Positions 37,045 through 45,023 of a DNA stretch of 64,000 bases are shown here, piece by piece. This DNA is from Corynebacterium riegelii (lineage in GTDB: Bacteria > Actinomycetota > Actinomycetes > Mycobacteriales > Mycobacteriaceae): contig NZ_CP068159.1 of the NCBI RefSeq assembly GCF_016728505.1, forward strand, positions 62,001 through 126,000. The letters are read 5' to 3'. The position numbers and the translations under genes are program-made. The notes beneath the pieces were generated by a model. The model saw nothing but the letters and a program-made list of their open reading frames with translations. It did no database searches and was not told where the DNA came from. Each line of letters opens with the position of its first letter. The first letter of the stretch is position 1.

Positions 37045-37070
37045 GTGGATAACCCGGAAGTTATCCACAC
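37045..37070 (-). terminator. Terminator whose stem is two inverted DnaA boxes
   Basis: TGTGGATAAC-CCGGAA-GTTATCCACA is a perfect 10-bp inverted repeat. Each arm contains the consensus DnaA box TTATCCACA (37045-37053 on minus, 37062-37070 on plus). On the minus strand the hairpin is followed by GCTTTTTTCTTT, giving an intrinsic terminator for the ctaG-like gene that ends at 37099. Confidence 0.8.
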
Positions 37071-37098
37071 TTAATGAAAACGCGCAGGTCAGAGCGTC

Positions 37099-39072
37099 TT
37101 ACTGGCGGTTGTATTGCGCCAGCATCTCGTTGTAGCGGCGCCACTCCTCATCGTCGTCTTCCTCCGCGCGGCGATCCACCTCACGGGTTTCCTCACGGTC
37201 TTCAGCCAACCAGGCACGGAACAACACGCCGAAGACAATCACAAGCGGGAAGGAGCCAGACGCCCAACCGATGCCGCCGCCGGCCTTCTGATCCGCCAAG
37301 AGGTCCGGCTCCCACGGCAGCGCCAGCGAGCGGTAGAAATCCTCCGCCAGCACGGCGCTCAGCTGCATGAGGTAGATACCCATAAACAGGTGGATCGGCA
37401 TGGACACCCACAGCCAGGCAAGGCGGACCTTGGCGCTGGGGCGGCCTGGGATCTCATCAGGGCCGATCAGCTCCCAGAAGTAGAAGTAGCCAGAGACCAT
37501 AAACACGCCGTTCATAATCACGTGACCTGCGTGTTCCGAAATCATCAGCTCATACAGCGACGGGAACAGATACATCACGTAGAAGAAGGTGACAAACTGC
37601 CCCAAGCTCAGCGGCGGGAAGGTGACCACCTTCAAGAACTTGGAGTTTTGGAAACTTTCCGCCCACAGTCGCGGGTTGAATTCACCCTCCGGGTAGGCGC
37701 GGCGAATCAGAGTCAGCGGCGCGCCAAGCACCATAAATACGGGCACCACCATGGACAGGATCATGTGCACCGTCATGTGCGCGGAGTAGGACGCCGGCAT
37801 GTGCAGACCCAGGCGCGAGGACAGCGTAATCACGATGGTCACGCAGCCCGCCAGCCACCACAGGGTGCGCGAAAGCTCCCAATTTTTCACGCGTCGCACC
37901 AGGTAGAGGTAGTACACCGCCAACAACAGAGCGATTGCGCTGTAGAGCAGCTCCGGGCGCCACAGGGTTAGCCAGTTGCCCACCGTCAGCGGCTCGTAGA
38001 GGTCATAGCCCATCTTCACCTGCATCACGCTGATGTTGAATACCTGCGGCGGGGGCGGCGGGGTGCGCCCAAGCGTTGCCGCCAAGCCGGTAATCAGGGC
38101 CATGAGCAGCACTTCCACGGCGGCAAGACGCCCAAACGCGCGCGGGTTGGTAGCAAGCGCCGGGATGGTCTCCTGCCGATGGACAAACCCCATCAGCCCC
38201 AGCACGAAAATGCCCACAAACTTGGCAATCAACACCCACCCGTAGTGGTACTGCGTGAGCTGCTCAGGTGAAAGGCGGATCAGCGCGTTGACCACGCCGG
38301 AGACCAGCATGACGATGAAGCTCACCAGCGCGATGGTGGAGTACCTGCGCACCGCCTGCTCCATGTTTGGCCCGAGCCTGCGCCCGTGCGCCACCAGCGC
38401 CATCAGCGCGCCGACCCACAGCAGCATCCCAACCAGGTGCCAGATAAAGGAGTTAGTGCCAAAGTCATGATTGCCGCCGGAGGCAGAGTGCCCGGTCAGG
38501 GCCAGCGGCATGATGGCCAGCACGGAGCCGAGAAACAGCGCCACCTGCGGCCACCAGGTGCGCGCCATGAACCCGCCGACAGCCACAACAGCGGCGATCG
38601 CGGCAACAATGAGCCACACCTTGGCTTCTTTGACCTGGTCAATTGCGGTTGACCACGCGCCGGGGCTAAACAGCACGTCTTTCAGGGGTTGTCCCGAAAC
38701 ATCGGAAAGCACCAGCGGAATCATGATCAGCCCGAGGGCCATCATGCTTATCGACGCCCACGCCCCCACCCTCGACGCCACCACCCCATCAACCGTCAAC
38801 GGCGCCCCGTTGAGGTCTTTGCCCACCTGCTTCGGCGGGATCAGAAACGCGGAGAAGAGGAACGAGCCGCTGGCCAGCGCCGCCAGCATCCACGCCGCAC
38901 CGCGTACCGCCGGGAGCCCGAACGTGGTTGGCCAGCCTGGGTCAGGAATACCCAACACCGCAAGCGATTCACCGGAGAACAACTGCCCCAGCGTTCCCGC
39001 AAGAATGCCCGCAAGAAGCACTGAGGTGAGATAGAACGGCCACGCCGCCTGCACAGACCGTTTTTCACGCAT
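37099..39072 (-). CDS. Fusion membrane protein: CopD-like plus CtaG-type copper/cytochrome oxidase assembly domain
   Basis: 657 residues and about 15 membrane helices. The N-terminal half (about 1-330) has CopD-like helices with histidines (HSASGGNHDFGTNSFIWH). The C-terminal half (about 370-630) is a caa3-type CtaG domain with histidine pairs (AHMTVHMILSM, SEHAGHVIMNG). Probably delivers or handles copper for cytochrome c oxidase at the membrane. The same fusion is typical of actinobacteria. Confidence 0.88.
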   Translation of the reverse strand: MREKRSVQAAWPFYLTSVLLAGILAGTLGQLFSGESLAVLGIPDPGWPTTFGLPAVRGAAWMLAALASGSFLFSAFLIPPKQVGKDLNGAPLTVDGVVASRVGAWASISMMALGLIMIPLVLSDVSGQPLKDVLFSPGAWSTAIDQVKEAKVWLIVAAIAAVVAVGGFMARTWWPQVALFLGSVLAIMPLALTGHSASGGNHDFGTNSFIWHLVGMLLWVGALMALVAHGRRLGPNMEQAVRRYSTIALVSFIVMLVSGVVNALIRLSPEQLTQYHYGWVLIAKFVGIFVLGLMGFVHRQETIPALATNPRAFGRLAAVEVLLMALITGLAATLGRTPPPPPQVFNISVMQVKMGYDLYEPLTVGNWLTLWRPELLYSAIALLLAVYYLYLVRRVKNWELSRTLWWLAGCVTIVITLSSRLGLHMPASYSAHMTVHMILSMVVPVFMVLGAPLTLIRRAYPEGEFNPRLWAESFQNSKFLKVVTFPPLSLGQFVTFFYVMYLFPSLYELMISEHAGHVIMNGVFMVSGYFYFWELIGPDEIPGRPSAKVRLAWLWVSMPIHLFMGIYLMQLSAVLAEDFYRSLALPWEPDLLADQKAGGGIGWASGSFPLVIVFGVLFRAWLAEDREETREVDRRAEEDDDEEWRRYNEMLAQYNRQ

Positions 39073-39163
39073 GCCAACAACCCTACGTTTCCAACGTTTT
39101 CAAGGCCTAACCGGCTCTTGGTGTTCTTTGTGTTTTGGCCTGCGTTACAATCCCTCGTGTACT

Positions 39164-39237
39164 GCCTCCATAGCTCAGTGGATTAGAGCAACCGGCTTCT
39201 ACCCGGTGTGTCGCGGGTTCGAGTCCTGCTGGGGGCG
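39164..39237 (+). tRNA. tRNA-Arg (UCU)
   Basis: Acceptor GCCTCCA / TGGGGGC, anticodon stem CCGG/CCGG with loop CTTCTAC (anticodon TCT), T-arm GCGGG TTCGAGT CCTGC, discriminator G; CCA not encoded. Its 3' end forms one arm of the IS481-type target duplication. Confidence 0.93.
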
Positions 39238-39241
39238 CTTT
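39226..39241. repeat. IS target duplication, left copy (tRNA-Arg 3' end)
   Basis: CTGCTGGGGGCGCTTT matches 40729-40744. It comprises the last 12 bases of tRNA-Arg and four bases beyond. Confidence 0.8.
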
Positions 39242-39335
39242 TGTCCTCAGTCGCGACATAGTTGACAACTCAGTCGCGACATGGTGGACAAACCGGTGCC
39301 TCGGTTTTTATTTTTCTGAGGTGCCGGTTTTGTTT

Positions 39336-40523
39336 TTAGGTCAGTGGGGGTTGGCCTTTTCGCCAGTATGGTTTTTGGTAATTGCGGGATGTGTCGATGT
39401 AGTGCTCGGTGATGATTTCGCCGGTCTCTTTTAGCGATGTGGTGACGTGGTTGTCGGTGATGACCATCAGGATGTGCTTGCCGCCGTAGGCGCGTCCGAT
39501 GCCTAGGTGGTAGAGCCTTCCGGCGTAGCGGATGGTGACCTTGCCGTTGACACCGACGATGTCGTTGCGGATGCGCCATTCGTCATTTGGGTTGTCCGTG
39601 GGTTGGGCTTTGGGGCCTGTGGTATAGGCCTGCTCGGGTGTGCGGCGTCCGAGTGCTCGATGGGGCCGCTGTGTGTTGTAGTACCCAGCGAATTCGTCGA
39701 GTTGTTGTTGTAGTTGGGTAATTGTTTCTGCTGGTGGTTGTGCTTTGATCCAGCGTTTGAGTGTCTGGTGGAATCGTTCGATCTTGCCTTGGGTTTGTGG
39801 GTGCCCGGGTCGGCCGTTTTTCTGTTGAATACGGTGATGGTTGAGGGTTTTCTCAAAGGCGTTGCGCCCTCCTTTCCGGCCTGCGAGTCGTGCTGTGAAT
39901 ACCAGCCCGTTGTCAGTGAGCGTGGATGCGGGTGGCCCATAGGTGTTGATGAGGCGTTGGAGCTGTTCTGCCACTGCAGTGCCTGTAAACGCGTGCTGAG
40001 CGGTGATTGACAGCAGGTAGCGGGAGTGGTCGTCGAGGAAGTCGAGGACTTCTACACGAGTGCCGTCGGCGAGGAAAAGGTGGGTGATGTCGGCTTGCCA
40101 GCATTCATTGGGCATTTCGGCTTCGAAGCGAATGTAGGAGCTTCGTGGCTTCTTTTGGGGTTGCGGAGTAACTAGGCCTGCGTTGGTGATAATGCGGCGG
40201 ATAGTGGAGGTTGATGGCACGCGTAGGCCTTGTCGTTGTAGGTGAAAGGCGATGGTGTCTGGACCTGCGTCGAGTCCGGCTCTGGTGAGTTCTTTGCGCA
40301 TTTCGATGATGTGTTTGCGCAGGTGTTCGGGTATCGCCTGGGGGTGGGTGTGTGGTGCGCGGGATTTCGGGGCGATTGCTTCAGGTCCGCCGGCGTCGAA
40401 GTCGGCCAGGATCTTGTAGACGCGTTGGCGCGAGATCCCGAATCGTTTGGCGACTTTGGCAGCTGGTTCACCTTGGTCTCGTACGGCTTTAACAATTGCG
40501 AGGTTGCGGTTGGGGCTGTTCAT
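39336..40523 (-). CDS. IS481-family DDE transposase
   Basis: 395 residues. N-terminal helix-turn-helix (AAKVAKRFGISRQRVYKIL), then an rve integrase core with DDE residues in CWQADITHLFLADG, TLTDNGLVFTARL and QGKIERFHQTLKRW. C-terminal beta-rich domain of about 80 residues. No frameshift or premature stop, so the element may be active. Confidence 0.93.
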   Translation of the reverse strand: MNSPNRNLAIVKAVRDQGEPAAKVAKRFGISRQRVYKILADFDAGGPEAIAPKSRAPHTHPQAIPEHLRKHIIEMRKELTRAGLDAGPDTIAFHLQRQGLRVPSTSTIRRIITNAGLVTPQPQKKPRSSYIRFEAEMPNECWQADITHLFLADGTRVEVLDFLDDHSRYLLSITAQHAFTGTAVAEQLQRLINTYGPPASTLTDNGLVFTARLAGRKGGRNAFEKTLNHHRIQQKNGRPGHPQTQGKIERFHQTLKRWIKAQPPAETITQLQQQLDEFAGYYNTQRPHRALGRRTPEQAYTTGPKAQPTDNPNDEWRIRNDIVGVNGKVTIRYAGRLYHLGIGRAYGGKHILMVITDNHVTTSLKETGEIITEHYIDTSRNYQKPYWRKGQPPLT

Positions 40524-40524
40524 T

Positions 40525-40721
40525 TGTCAACGATGTCGCGACTGATCCCCGTCTGCCTTCGCGCCACGCGGTGGTTGGGGAGAGTGTCAACGATGTCGCA
40601 GCTGAGGTGTCAACCTTCACCCCAGGTAGTTTCCCCTGGCTAAGTGTCAATCATGTCGCGGCTGACCTGTCAACCATCAGGAAGGTTCTCCCAGTCACGC
40701 TGTGTCAACTATGTCGTGACT
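40525..40721. repeat. Four regularly spaced copies of the IS end motif
   Basis: Copies of TGTCAAC.ATGTCGCGACT start at 40525, 40584, 40645 and 40703, that is at 59, 61 and 58-base intervals. Two short half copies (GTGTCAACC type) lie near 40606 and 40667. Likely transposase binding sites upstream of the transposase gene. Confidence 0.85.
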
Positions 40722-40728
40722 TCGGACA

Positions 40729-40760
40729 CTGCTGGGGGCGCTTTTGCTGGGGGCGCTTTT
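40729..40760. repeat. Tandem copies of the tRNA-Arg 3' end
   Basis: GCTGGGGGCGCTTTT occurs at 40731-40745 and again at 40746-40760. The first is the right target duplication of the IS; the second must predate it. The 3' end of a tRNA gene repeated nearby is the usual look of an integrase attachment site. Confidence 0.75.
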
Positions 40761-40810
40761 TCGCCGGCCGTTCGCCGGCTGCTCGCCGCCTGTTCGCCGA
40801 CAGAATCCAC

Positions 40811-40880
40811 GTTTGCAGCTACCTACCTGCAGCTACCAGCAGAAATTTCGCTTGGTAGCCGGGTGTAGGTAGCTGCAAAC
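40811..40880. repeat. 70-bp interspersed palindromic element, copy 2
   Basis: GTTTGCAGCTACCTAC at the left and its exact complement GTAGGTAGCTGCAAAC at the right. Differs from copy 3 by about one base. It lies upstream of the membrane protein gene at 40928. Confidence 0.92.
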
Positions 40881-40927
40881 AGTCCTCACGCTGGTGCGCT
40901 GCCCCTCCACGGCGTACACTTTCCACC

Positions 40928-41386
40928 ATGGAAAGCTTGGAAACCGCACGAGATGCACAAGACGCCCGTGAGGCGCTACGTGCCGCCGAGGACGTGGAAT
41001 CGCGCGCAACCGAAACAACCACATCACGGCCTTGGGCGTACATCATCCCAACTGGCGTGGTCATAGGCCTTGCGTTTGGCGCGGCACTGATGGAGCAAGT
41101 GCTCATCACATTCCTCCTCATCGCGGCCACCATCATCCTTGTTTGGGTCACGGAGACGCGTAGGAAACGCACGGTGCGCATTTCCTACAAGCAGGACATA
41201 CGCCCGGACGAAGACACATGGAACTCGAAAACGTTCCTGACGTATATGGCTAGCTACACCATCATCTACGTCGGCTTCCAGTTCCTGCCGCTCGGAAACC
41301 TCGCAGTGGCAGCCGCCGCCGGAATCCTCATCGCGCTCGTCTTCATCGTGGCGGCTGGACTTACCTGGGGGCGAGTTCCTAAGTGA
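40928..41386 (+). CDS. Four-helix membrane protein
   Basis: 152 residues. Hydrophilic, charged N-terminus (1-33), then helices at about 36-54, 56-74, 100-120 and 124-146. I do not recognise a family. TACACT ends 7 nt before the ATG (leaderless). The stop overlaps the start of the next gene (GTGA), so the two are translationally coupled; a membrane protein with a co-encoded winged-helix regulator suggests the regulator controls this pair. Confidence 0.75.
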   Translation: MESLETARDAQDAREALRAAEDVESRATETTTSRPWAYIIPTGVVIGLAFGAALMEQVLITFLLIAATIILVWVTETRRKRTVRISYKQDIRPDEDTWNSKTFLTYMASYTIIYVGFQFLPLGNLAVAAAAGILIALVFIVAAGLTWGRVPK

Positions 41387-41709
41387 GCCAGCTCGACCCG
41401 ACCATCCACCCCATTACGCGCCTGAAGATCTGCGCGGCACTTGCCGCAGCCGGCGCCACTGAGGAAAACATCCGCAAGGAGATGCGCTTTGCGCAGCTGC
41501 GCGACATCGTGGACACCACTGACGCAACGCTATCCAAGCAGCTCAGCGCACTTGAAGAGGACGGGTACGTCACCCGTTTCCGCGAGTACGGTTCCAGCCG
41601 CGCGAAAGACACCGTGTGGGTCACCCTGACCAACGCGGGTCTTGCCGCGTACCGCGGCCACATGGACGCGTTGCGTTCTATCGCCGGTGAAGATCACGTG
41701 AGTGGGTAG
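41383..41709 (+). CDS. Winged-helix transcriptional regulator
   Basis: 108 residues, a single winged-helix domain: LKICAALAAAGATEENIRKE, recognition helix DATLSKQLSALEEDGYVTRF and wing SRAKDTVWVTLT. Of the MarR/PadR-like HTH_34 type. Start GTG overlaps the upstream membrane protein stop. No ligand domain, so it probably responds to a partner or to its own oligomer state. Confidence 0.82.
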   Translation: MSQLDPTIHPITRLKICAALAAAGATEENIRKEMRFAQLRDIVDTTDATLSKQLSALEEDGYVTRFREYGSSRAKDTVWVTLTNAGLAAYRGHMDALRSIAGEDHVSG

Positions 41710-41720
41710 GGTTTAGGGTT

Positions 41721-42536
41721 ATGAGTTTCCCGGAGGCGTCGAAAAGCAACTATGCCCTGATCACTGGTGCTAGCCAAGGCATCGGTGAGGCGATGGCCCG
41801 CAAGCTGGCCGCGGGTGGTTACAACCTGATTGTCGTGGCGCGGCGCGAAAACGTGCTGATGGCGCTGGCAGAGGAGCTGGCAAGCGCGCACGGCGTGCAC
41901 GTGGAGGTGTTTGCGGCGGATCTGTCGAAGGAGCGCGACGTGACCGCGCTGATTGAGCACATCCAGAACCGTGAGATCGCCATTTGCGTTAATTCTGCGG
42001 GCATTGCCAGCTTCGGCCCGTTCATGCGCCAGGACTGGAACTACGAGGTAGACCAGTTCAACCTGAACGCCACGGCGGTGTTTCGCCTGACCAAGGCGGT
42101 GCTGGATCAGATGGTGCCGCGCGGTTCGGGTGCTTTGTGCAACGTGGGTTCCGCAGCCGGTAACTCCCCTATTCCGAACAACTCCACCTACGTCTTTACT
42201 AAGGCGGGTGTGAATACGTTTACGGAGTCGCTGCACTATGAGCTGAAGCCCACGGGTGTGCACTGCACGTTGCTTGCCCCAGGGCCGGTGCGCGCGGCGG
42301 AGATTCCGGAGGAGGAGCAGAGCTTTATTGACAAGCTTGTGCCCGATTTCCTGTGGACCACGTATGAGTCCTGCGCTGATGACACGTTGCGTGCGATGCG
42401 TCGTAATAAGCGTCGCGTAGTGCCGGGCCCGTTGTCGAAGGCGATGGATGTTGTGTCAACCTATGCCCCGCGCGGTTCGCTCTCGCCGCTTTTGGGTTCC
42501 TTCTACGCAAAGATGGGAGAAGAGCAGGATGCCTGA
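41721..42536 (+). CDS. cmrA: Short-chain dehydrogenase, CmrA-like mycolate reductase
   Basis: 271 residues, classical SDR with [15 protein letters not shown] (cofactor), NSAGIA, catalytic serine in [10 protein letters not shown] and YVFTK (Tyr/Lys). The combination of length, C-terminal [17 protein letters not shown] region and position next to orn matches CmrA/Rv2509, which reduces the beta-keto group in mycolic acid synthesis. Leaderless: TAGGGT ends 8 nt before ATG. The stop overlaps orn by 8 bases. Confidence 0.85.
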   Translation: MSFPEASKSNYALITGASQGIGEAMARKLAAGGYNLIVVARRENVLMALAEELASAHGVHVEVFAADLSKERDVTALIEHIQNREIAICVNSAGIASFGPFMRQDWNYEVDQFNLNATAVFRLTKAVLDQMVPRGSGALCNVGSAAGNSPIPNNSTYVFTKAGVNTFTESLHYELKPTGVHCTLLAPGPVRAAEIPEEEQSFIDKLVPDFLWTTYESCADDTLRAMRRNKRRVVPGPLSKAMDVVSTYAPRGSLSPLLGSFYAKMGEEQDA

Positions 42537-43161
42537 GCTTTTGCTTCGCGACGATCGCGTGGTCTGGGTCGACCTCGAAATGACCGGCCTTGACCCCTCC
42601 CGCCACGTGATTGTGGAGGTTGCCGCCCTGGTCACAGATGCCAACCTGAACATTTTGGATAGCGGCATTGACTTAGTCGTCCACGCCACTGAGGCGCAGC
42701 TTTCCCAGATGGATGACTTTGTGCGCAACATGCACTCCGAAAACGGCCTGCTGGATGAGATTCAGCGCTCCACCGTCTCCATCGAGGAAGCCGAAGAGGC
42801 GGTGCTGGAACTGATTGCGAAGCACTGCGACCCGAACCACCCGGCGCCGCTTGCGGGCAACTCCATTGCCACGGACCGCATGTTTATCCGTGAGCAAATG
42901 CCGCGGGTAGATGCCGCGTTGCACTACCGCATGATCGACGTTTCCACGATCAAGGAGCTCACGCGCCGCTGGTACCCGAAGACGTATCAGAACCAGCCTG
43001 ATAAAGGCATGAGCCACCGTGCGCTGGCGGACATTGTGGAGTCCATCCAGGAGCTTGATTACTACCGACGCTGCGTGTTCACCCCCACCCCCGGCCCCGA
43101 CGGCGACGCGGCCAAGGCTGCCGCGATTGATGCGCACGAAGCGTACAAGCCGTACCTATGA
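42529..43161 (+). CDS. orn: Oligoribonuclease
   Basis: 210 residues from ATG 42529. DEDDh exonuclease motifs: [28 protein letters not shown] and [11 protein letters not shown]. Degrades 2-5 nt RNA. The start overlaps cmrA and the stop overlaps the SorC-type regulator (ATGA), so three genes are translationally coupled. Confidence 0.96.
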   Translation: MPELLLRDDRVVWVDLEMTGLDPSRHVIVEVAALVTDANLNILDSGIDLVVHATEAQLSQMDDFVRNMHSENGLLDEIQRSTVSIEEAEEAVLELIAKHCDPNHPAPLAGNSIATDRMFIREQMPRVDAALHYRMIDVSTIKELTRRWYPKTYQNQPDKGMSHRALADIVESIQELDYYRRCVFTPTPGPDGDAAKAAAIDAHEAYKPYL

Positions 43162-44168
43162 CGGACTTTTCGGCCAGGGACCTTTCGGCCGCCGAGCAAC
43201 GCGACCGCGATGCGCTTGACGCTGCGAAACTGTATTACCGCGCTGGCTTAAGCCAGGCGGAGGTGGCGGCGCAGATGGGTATTTCGCGCCCGACGGTGGC
43301 GAAGCTTCTGCAGCACGCGCGTGAGCGCGGATTTGTGGTCATTGAAATTGTGGACCCACAGGAGGCGGGCGCGCAGGTTGGCGATAGGCTGCGTGCGCTG
43401 TTTAATCTTGATGACGTTCGCGTGGTGCATCCTCCGCAGGCGCCGAGTGGGGCGGGCGATCATCCGTCGATAGTCGATGACCTTGGCATTGCCGGCGCCC
43501 GCTTCCTGGAAGAAGTGGTGGAAGACGGTATGTCTGTAGGCGTGTCTTGGGGCAAAACCATGCTGCATGTGGCCCGCAACCTGCGCCATACGCATACCCG
43601 CGCACGCCAGATTGTGCAGCTCAAAGGCGGGTCATCGCGCTCAAATTTATCTACGAACAACTTTGAGACGATGAATTTGTTCTGCGCCGCCTTCAACGCG
43701 CCGGCGCTTGCGCTGCCGCTGCCGGTGATCTTTGACCAGGTGGAAACCAAGCACATTGTGGAGCAAGATTCCCACATTGCTGATGTGCTGAACCAAGGCC
43801 GTGAGACGGACCTGGTGGCCTTTACGGTTGGCTCTGCCCGCAGGGAATCCCTGGTGATGAACCTGGGCTATCTTTCGGACGCCATGGTGGAGCAACTCGT
43901 CGGCGTGGCCGTTGGTGATGTGTGTTCGCGGTTTTACACCCACGATGGAGCCATCGCCGCACCTGACATTGACGCGCTGACCGTAGGCATCAGCGTGGAG
44001 GACCTGCGTGCGCGTCCGCGCCGCGTGCTCATCGCTGGTGGGACGTACAAGGCGGAGGCAATTGAGACTGCGCTGTGGATGGGATTGGCTACTGACCTGG
44101 TGATTGATGAGCACACCGCCCGGCGCGTGTTGGCACTGCACGAGCGCCGTAAACATTTGCAAAAATGA
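43158..44168 (+). CDS. SorC/DeoR-type regulator of the deoxyribonucleoside cluster
   Basis: 336 residues. The N-terminal HTH ([20 protein letters not shown], about 32-51) is followed by a sugar-binding domain ([39 protein letters not shown]). This matches SorC-family DeoR, which senses deoxyribose-5-phosphate. It lies directly before deoD and is overlapped by a candidate operator/promoter at its 3' end. Confidence 0.88.
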   Translation: MTDFSARDLSAAEQRDRDALDAAKLYYRAGLSQAEVAAQMGISRPTVAKLLQHARERGFVVIEIVDPQEAGAQVGDRLRALFNLDDVRVVHPPQAPSGAGDHPSIVDDLGIAGARFLEEVVEDGMSVGVSWGKTMLHVARNLRHTHTRARQIVQLKGGSSRSNLSTNNFETMNLFCAAFNAPALALPLPVIFDQVETKHIVEQDSHIADVLNQGRETDLVAFTVGSARRESLVMNLGYLSDAMVEQLVGVAVGDVCSRFYTHDGAIAAPDIDALTVGISVEDLRARPRRVLIAGGTYKAEAIETALWMGLATDLVIDEHTARRVLALHERRKHLQK

Positions 44169-44201
44169 CAATTGCCATATGTTCTGAGGGTTTTCTACAA
44201 T
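44165..44201 (+). promoter_or_regulatory. Promoter and candidate operator of deoD
   Basis: -35 TTGCCA (44172-44177), 18-base spacer, -10 TACAAT (44196-44201). ATGACAATTGCCAT (44165-44178) is a near-perfect palindrome (6 of 7 pairs) that overlaps the -35, a likely binding site for the SorC-type regulator encoded just upstream. Confidence 0.6.
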
Positions 44202-44249
44202 AAGAGACGCAAGAACAGGTTCACTCTCAGGAAGGCGGACATCCGCACC

Positions 44250-44981
44250 ATGGCAAACTCCAGCCAGATTCCAACCACCCAAACCGCTCACATCGTCCCC
44301 ACCGGACCGATCGCCGAAACCATCCTGATGCCCGGCGACCCGCTGCGCGCAAAGTTCATCGCAGAGACCTATCTTGAGGACGCCGTCCAGTTCAACGCCG
44401 TACGCAACATGCTCGGCTACACCGGCACCTACAAGGGCCACGAGGTCTCCGTCATGGGTTCCGGCATGGGCGTGCCGTCCATCAGCCTGTATGCCTACGA
44501 GCTGATCCACTTCTTCGGCGTGAAGAAGCTGGTGCGCGTCGGCTCCTGCGGCGGCTTCCAGCCGGACCTGAAGCTCTTTGACATCATCGTCGCATCGTCT
44601 GCATCCACGGATTCGCGCTTCCTGGAGCAGTACAACCTGCCGGGTACCTACGCCCCGACGGCCTCCTGGAAGCTACTTTCTGCCACCGCCGAGGAGGCGA
44701 AAAAGCAGAACGTGGATATTCACGTGGGCAACATCTTGTCCTCTGACATCTTCTACAACTTCCAAGATGACGTGAATGACCGCTGGACCCGCATGGGCGT
44801 GCTCGGCGTTGAGATGGAATCCGCTGGCCTCTACGCCACCGCGGCTGAGGCTGGTGTGGACGCACTGGGCATCTTCACCGTCTCTGACGTCATCGGCTCT
44901 GGCGAGAAGGCCACCGCCGAGCAGCGCGAGAGCGCCTTCACTCAGATGATGGAGCTGGCGCTGCCGCTGGCTGCCGTCTAA
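44250..44981 (+). CDS. deoD: Purine nucleoside phosphorylase, DeoD type
   Basis: 243 residues from ATG 44250 (AGGAAGG upstream). LMPGDPLRAKFIAETYL, RVGSCGGFQPDL and GVEMESAGLYATAAEAGV are hexameric PNP signatures; the catalytic aspartate is in TVSDVIGSGEKA. Splits purine (deoxy)nucleosides with phosphate. First structural gene of the cluster. Confidence 0.95.
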   Translation: MANSSQIPTTQTAHIVPTGPIAETILMPGDPLRAKFIAETYLEDAVQFNAVRNMLGYTGTYKGHEVSVMGSGMGVPSISLYAYELIHFFGVKKLVRVGSCGGFQPDLKLFDIIVASSASTDSRFLEQYNLPGTYAPTASWKLLSATAEEAKKQNVDIHVGNILSSDIFYNFQDDVNDRWTRMGVLGVEMESAGLYATAAEAGVDALGIFTVSDVIGSGEKATAEQRESAFTQMMELALPLAAV

Positions 44982-45023
44982 GCACACCCACCAAGAAATT
45001 CCTGACACAGAAAGTCCGAAGCG

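Larger units (their letters stand above)
39242..40728 (-). mobile_element. Insertion sequence, IS481 type, 1487 bp
   Basis: Ends are imperfect inverted repeats beginning TGTCC..AGTC.CGACATAGTTGACA on both sides. A motif related to the ends, TGTCAAC.ATGTCGCGACT, occurs twice at the left (inverted) and four times at the right. Flanked by a 16-bp direct repeat. One intact transposase inside. It was inserted exactly at the 3' end of tRNA-Arg without destroying the tRNA. Confidence 0.88.

Noticed and set aside
40525..40721. CRISPR array
   Set aside because: The repeats are regularly spaced but are variants of the IS ends, spacers are about 40 bases of related sequence with half sites, and no cas gene is present. 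No CRISPR array was seen elsewhere in the window.
40928..41709. Toxin-antitoxin pair
   Set aside because: The two coupled genes are a four-helix membrane protein and a winged-helix regulator; sizes and sequences do not match any toxin or antitoxin I know.
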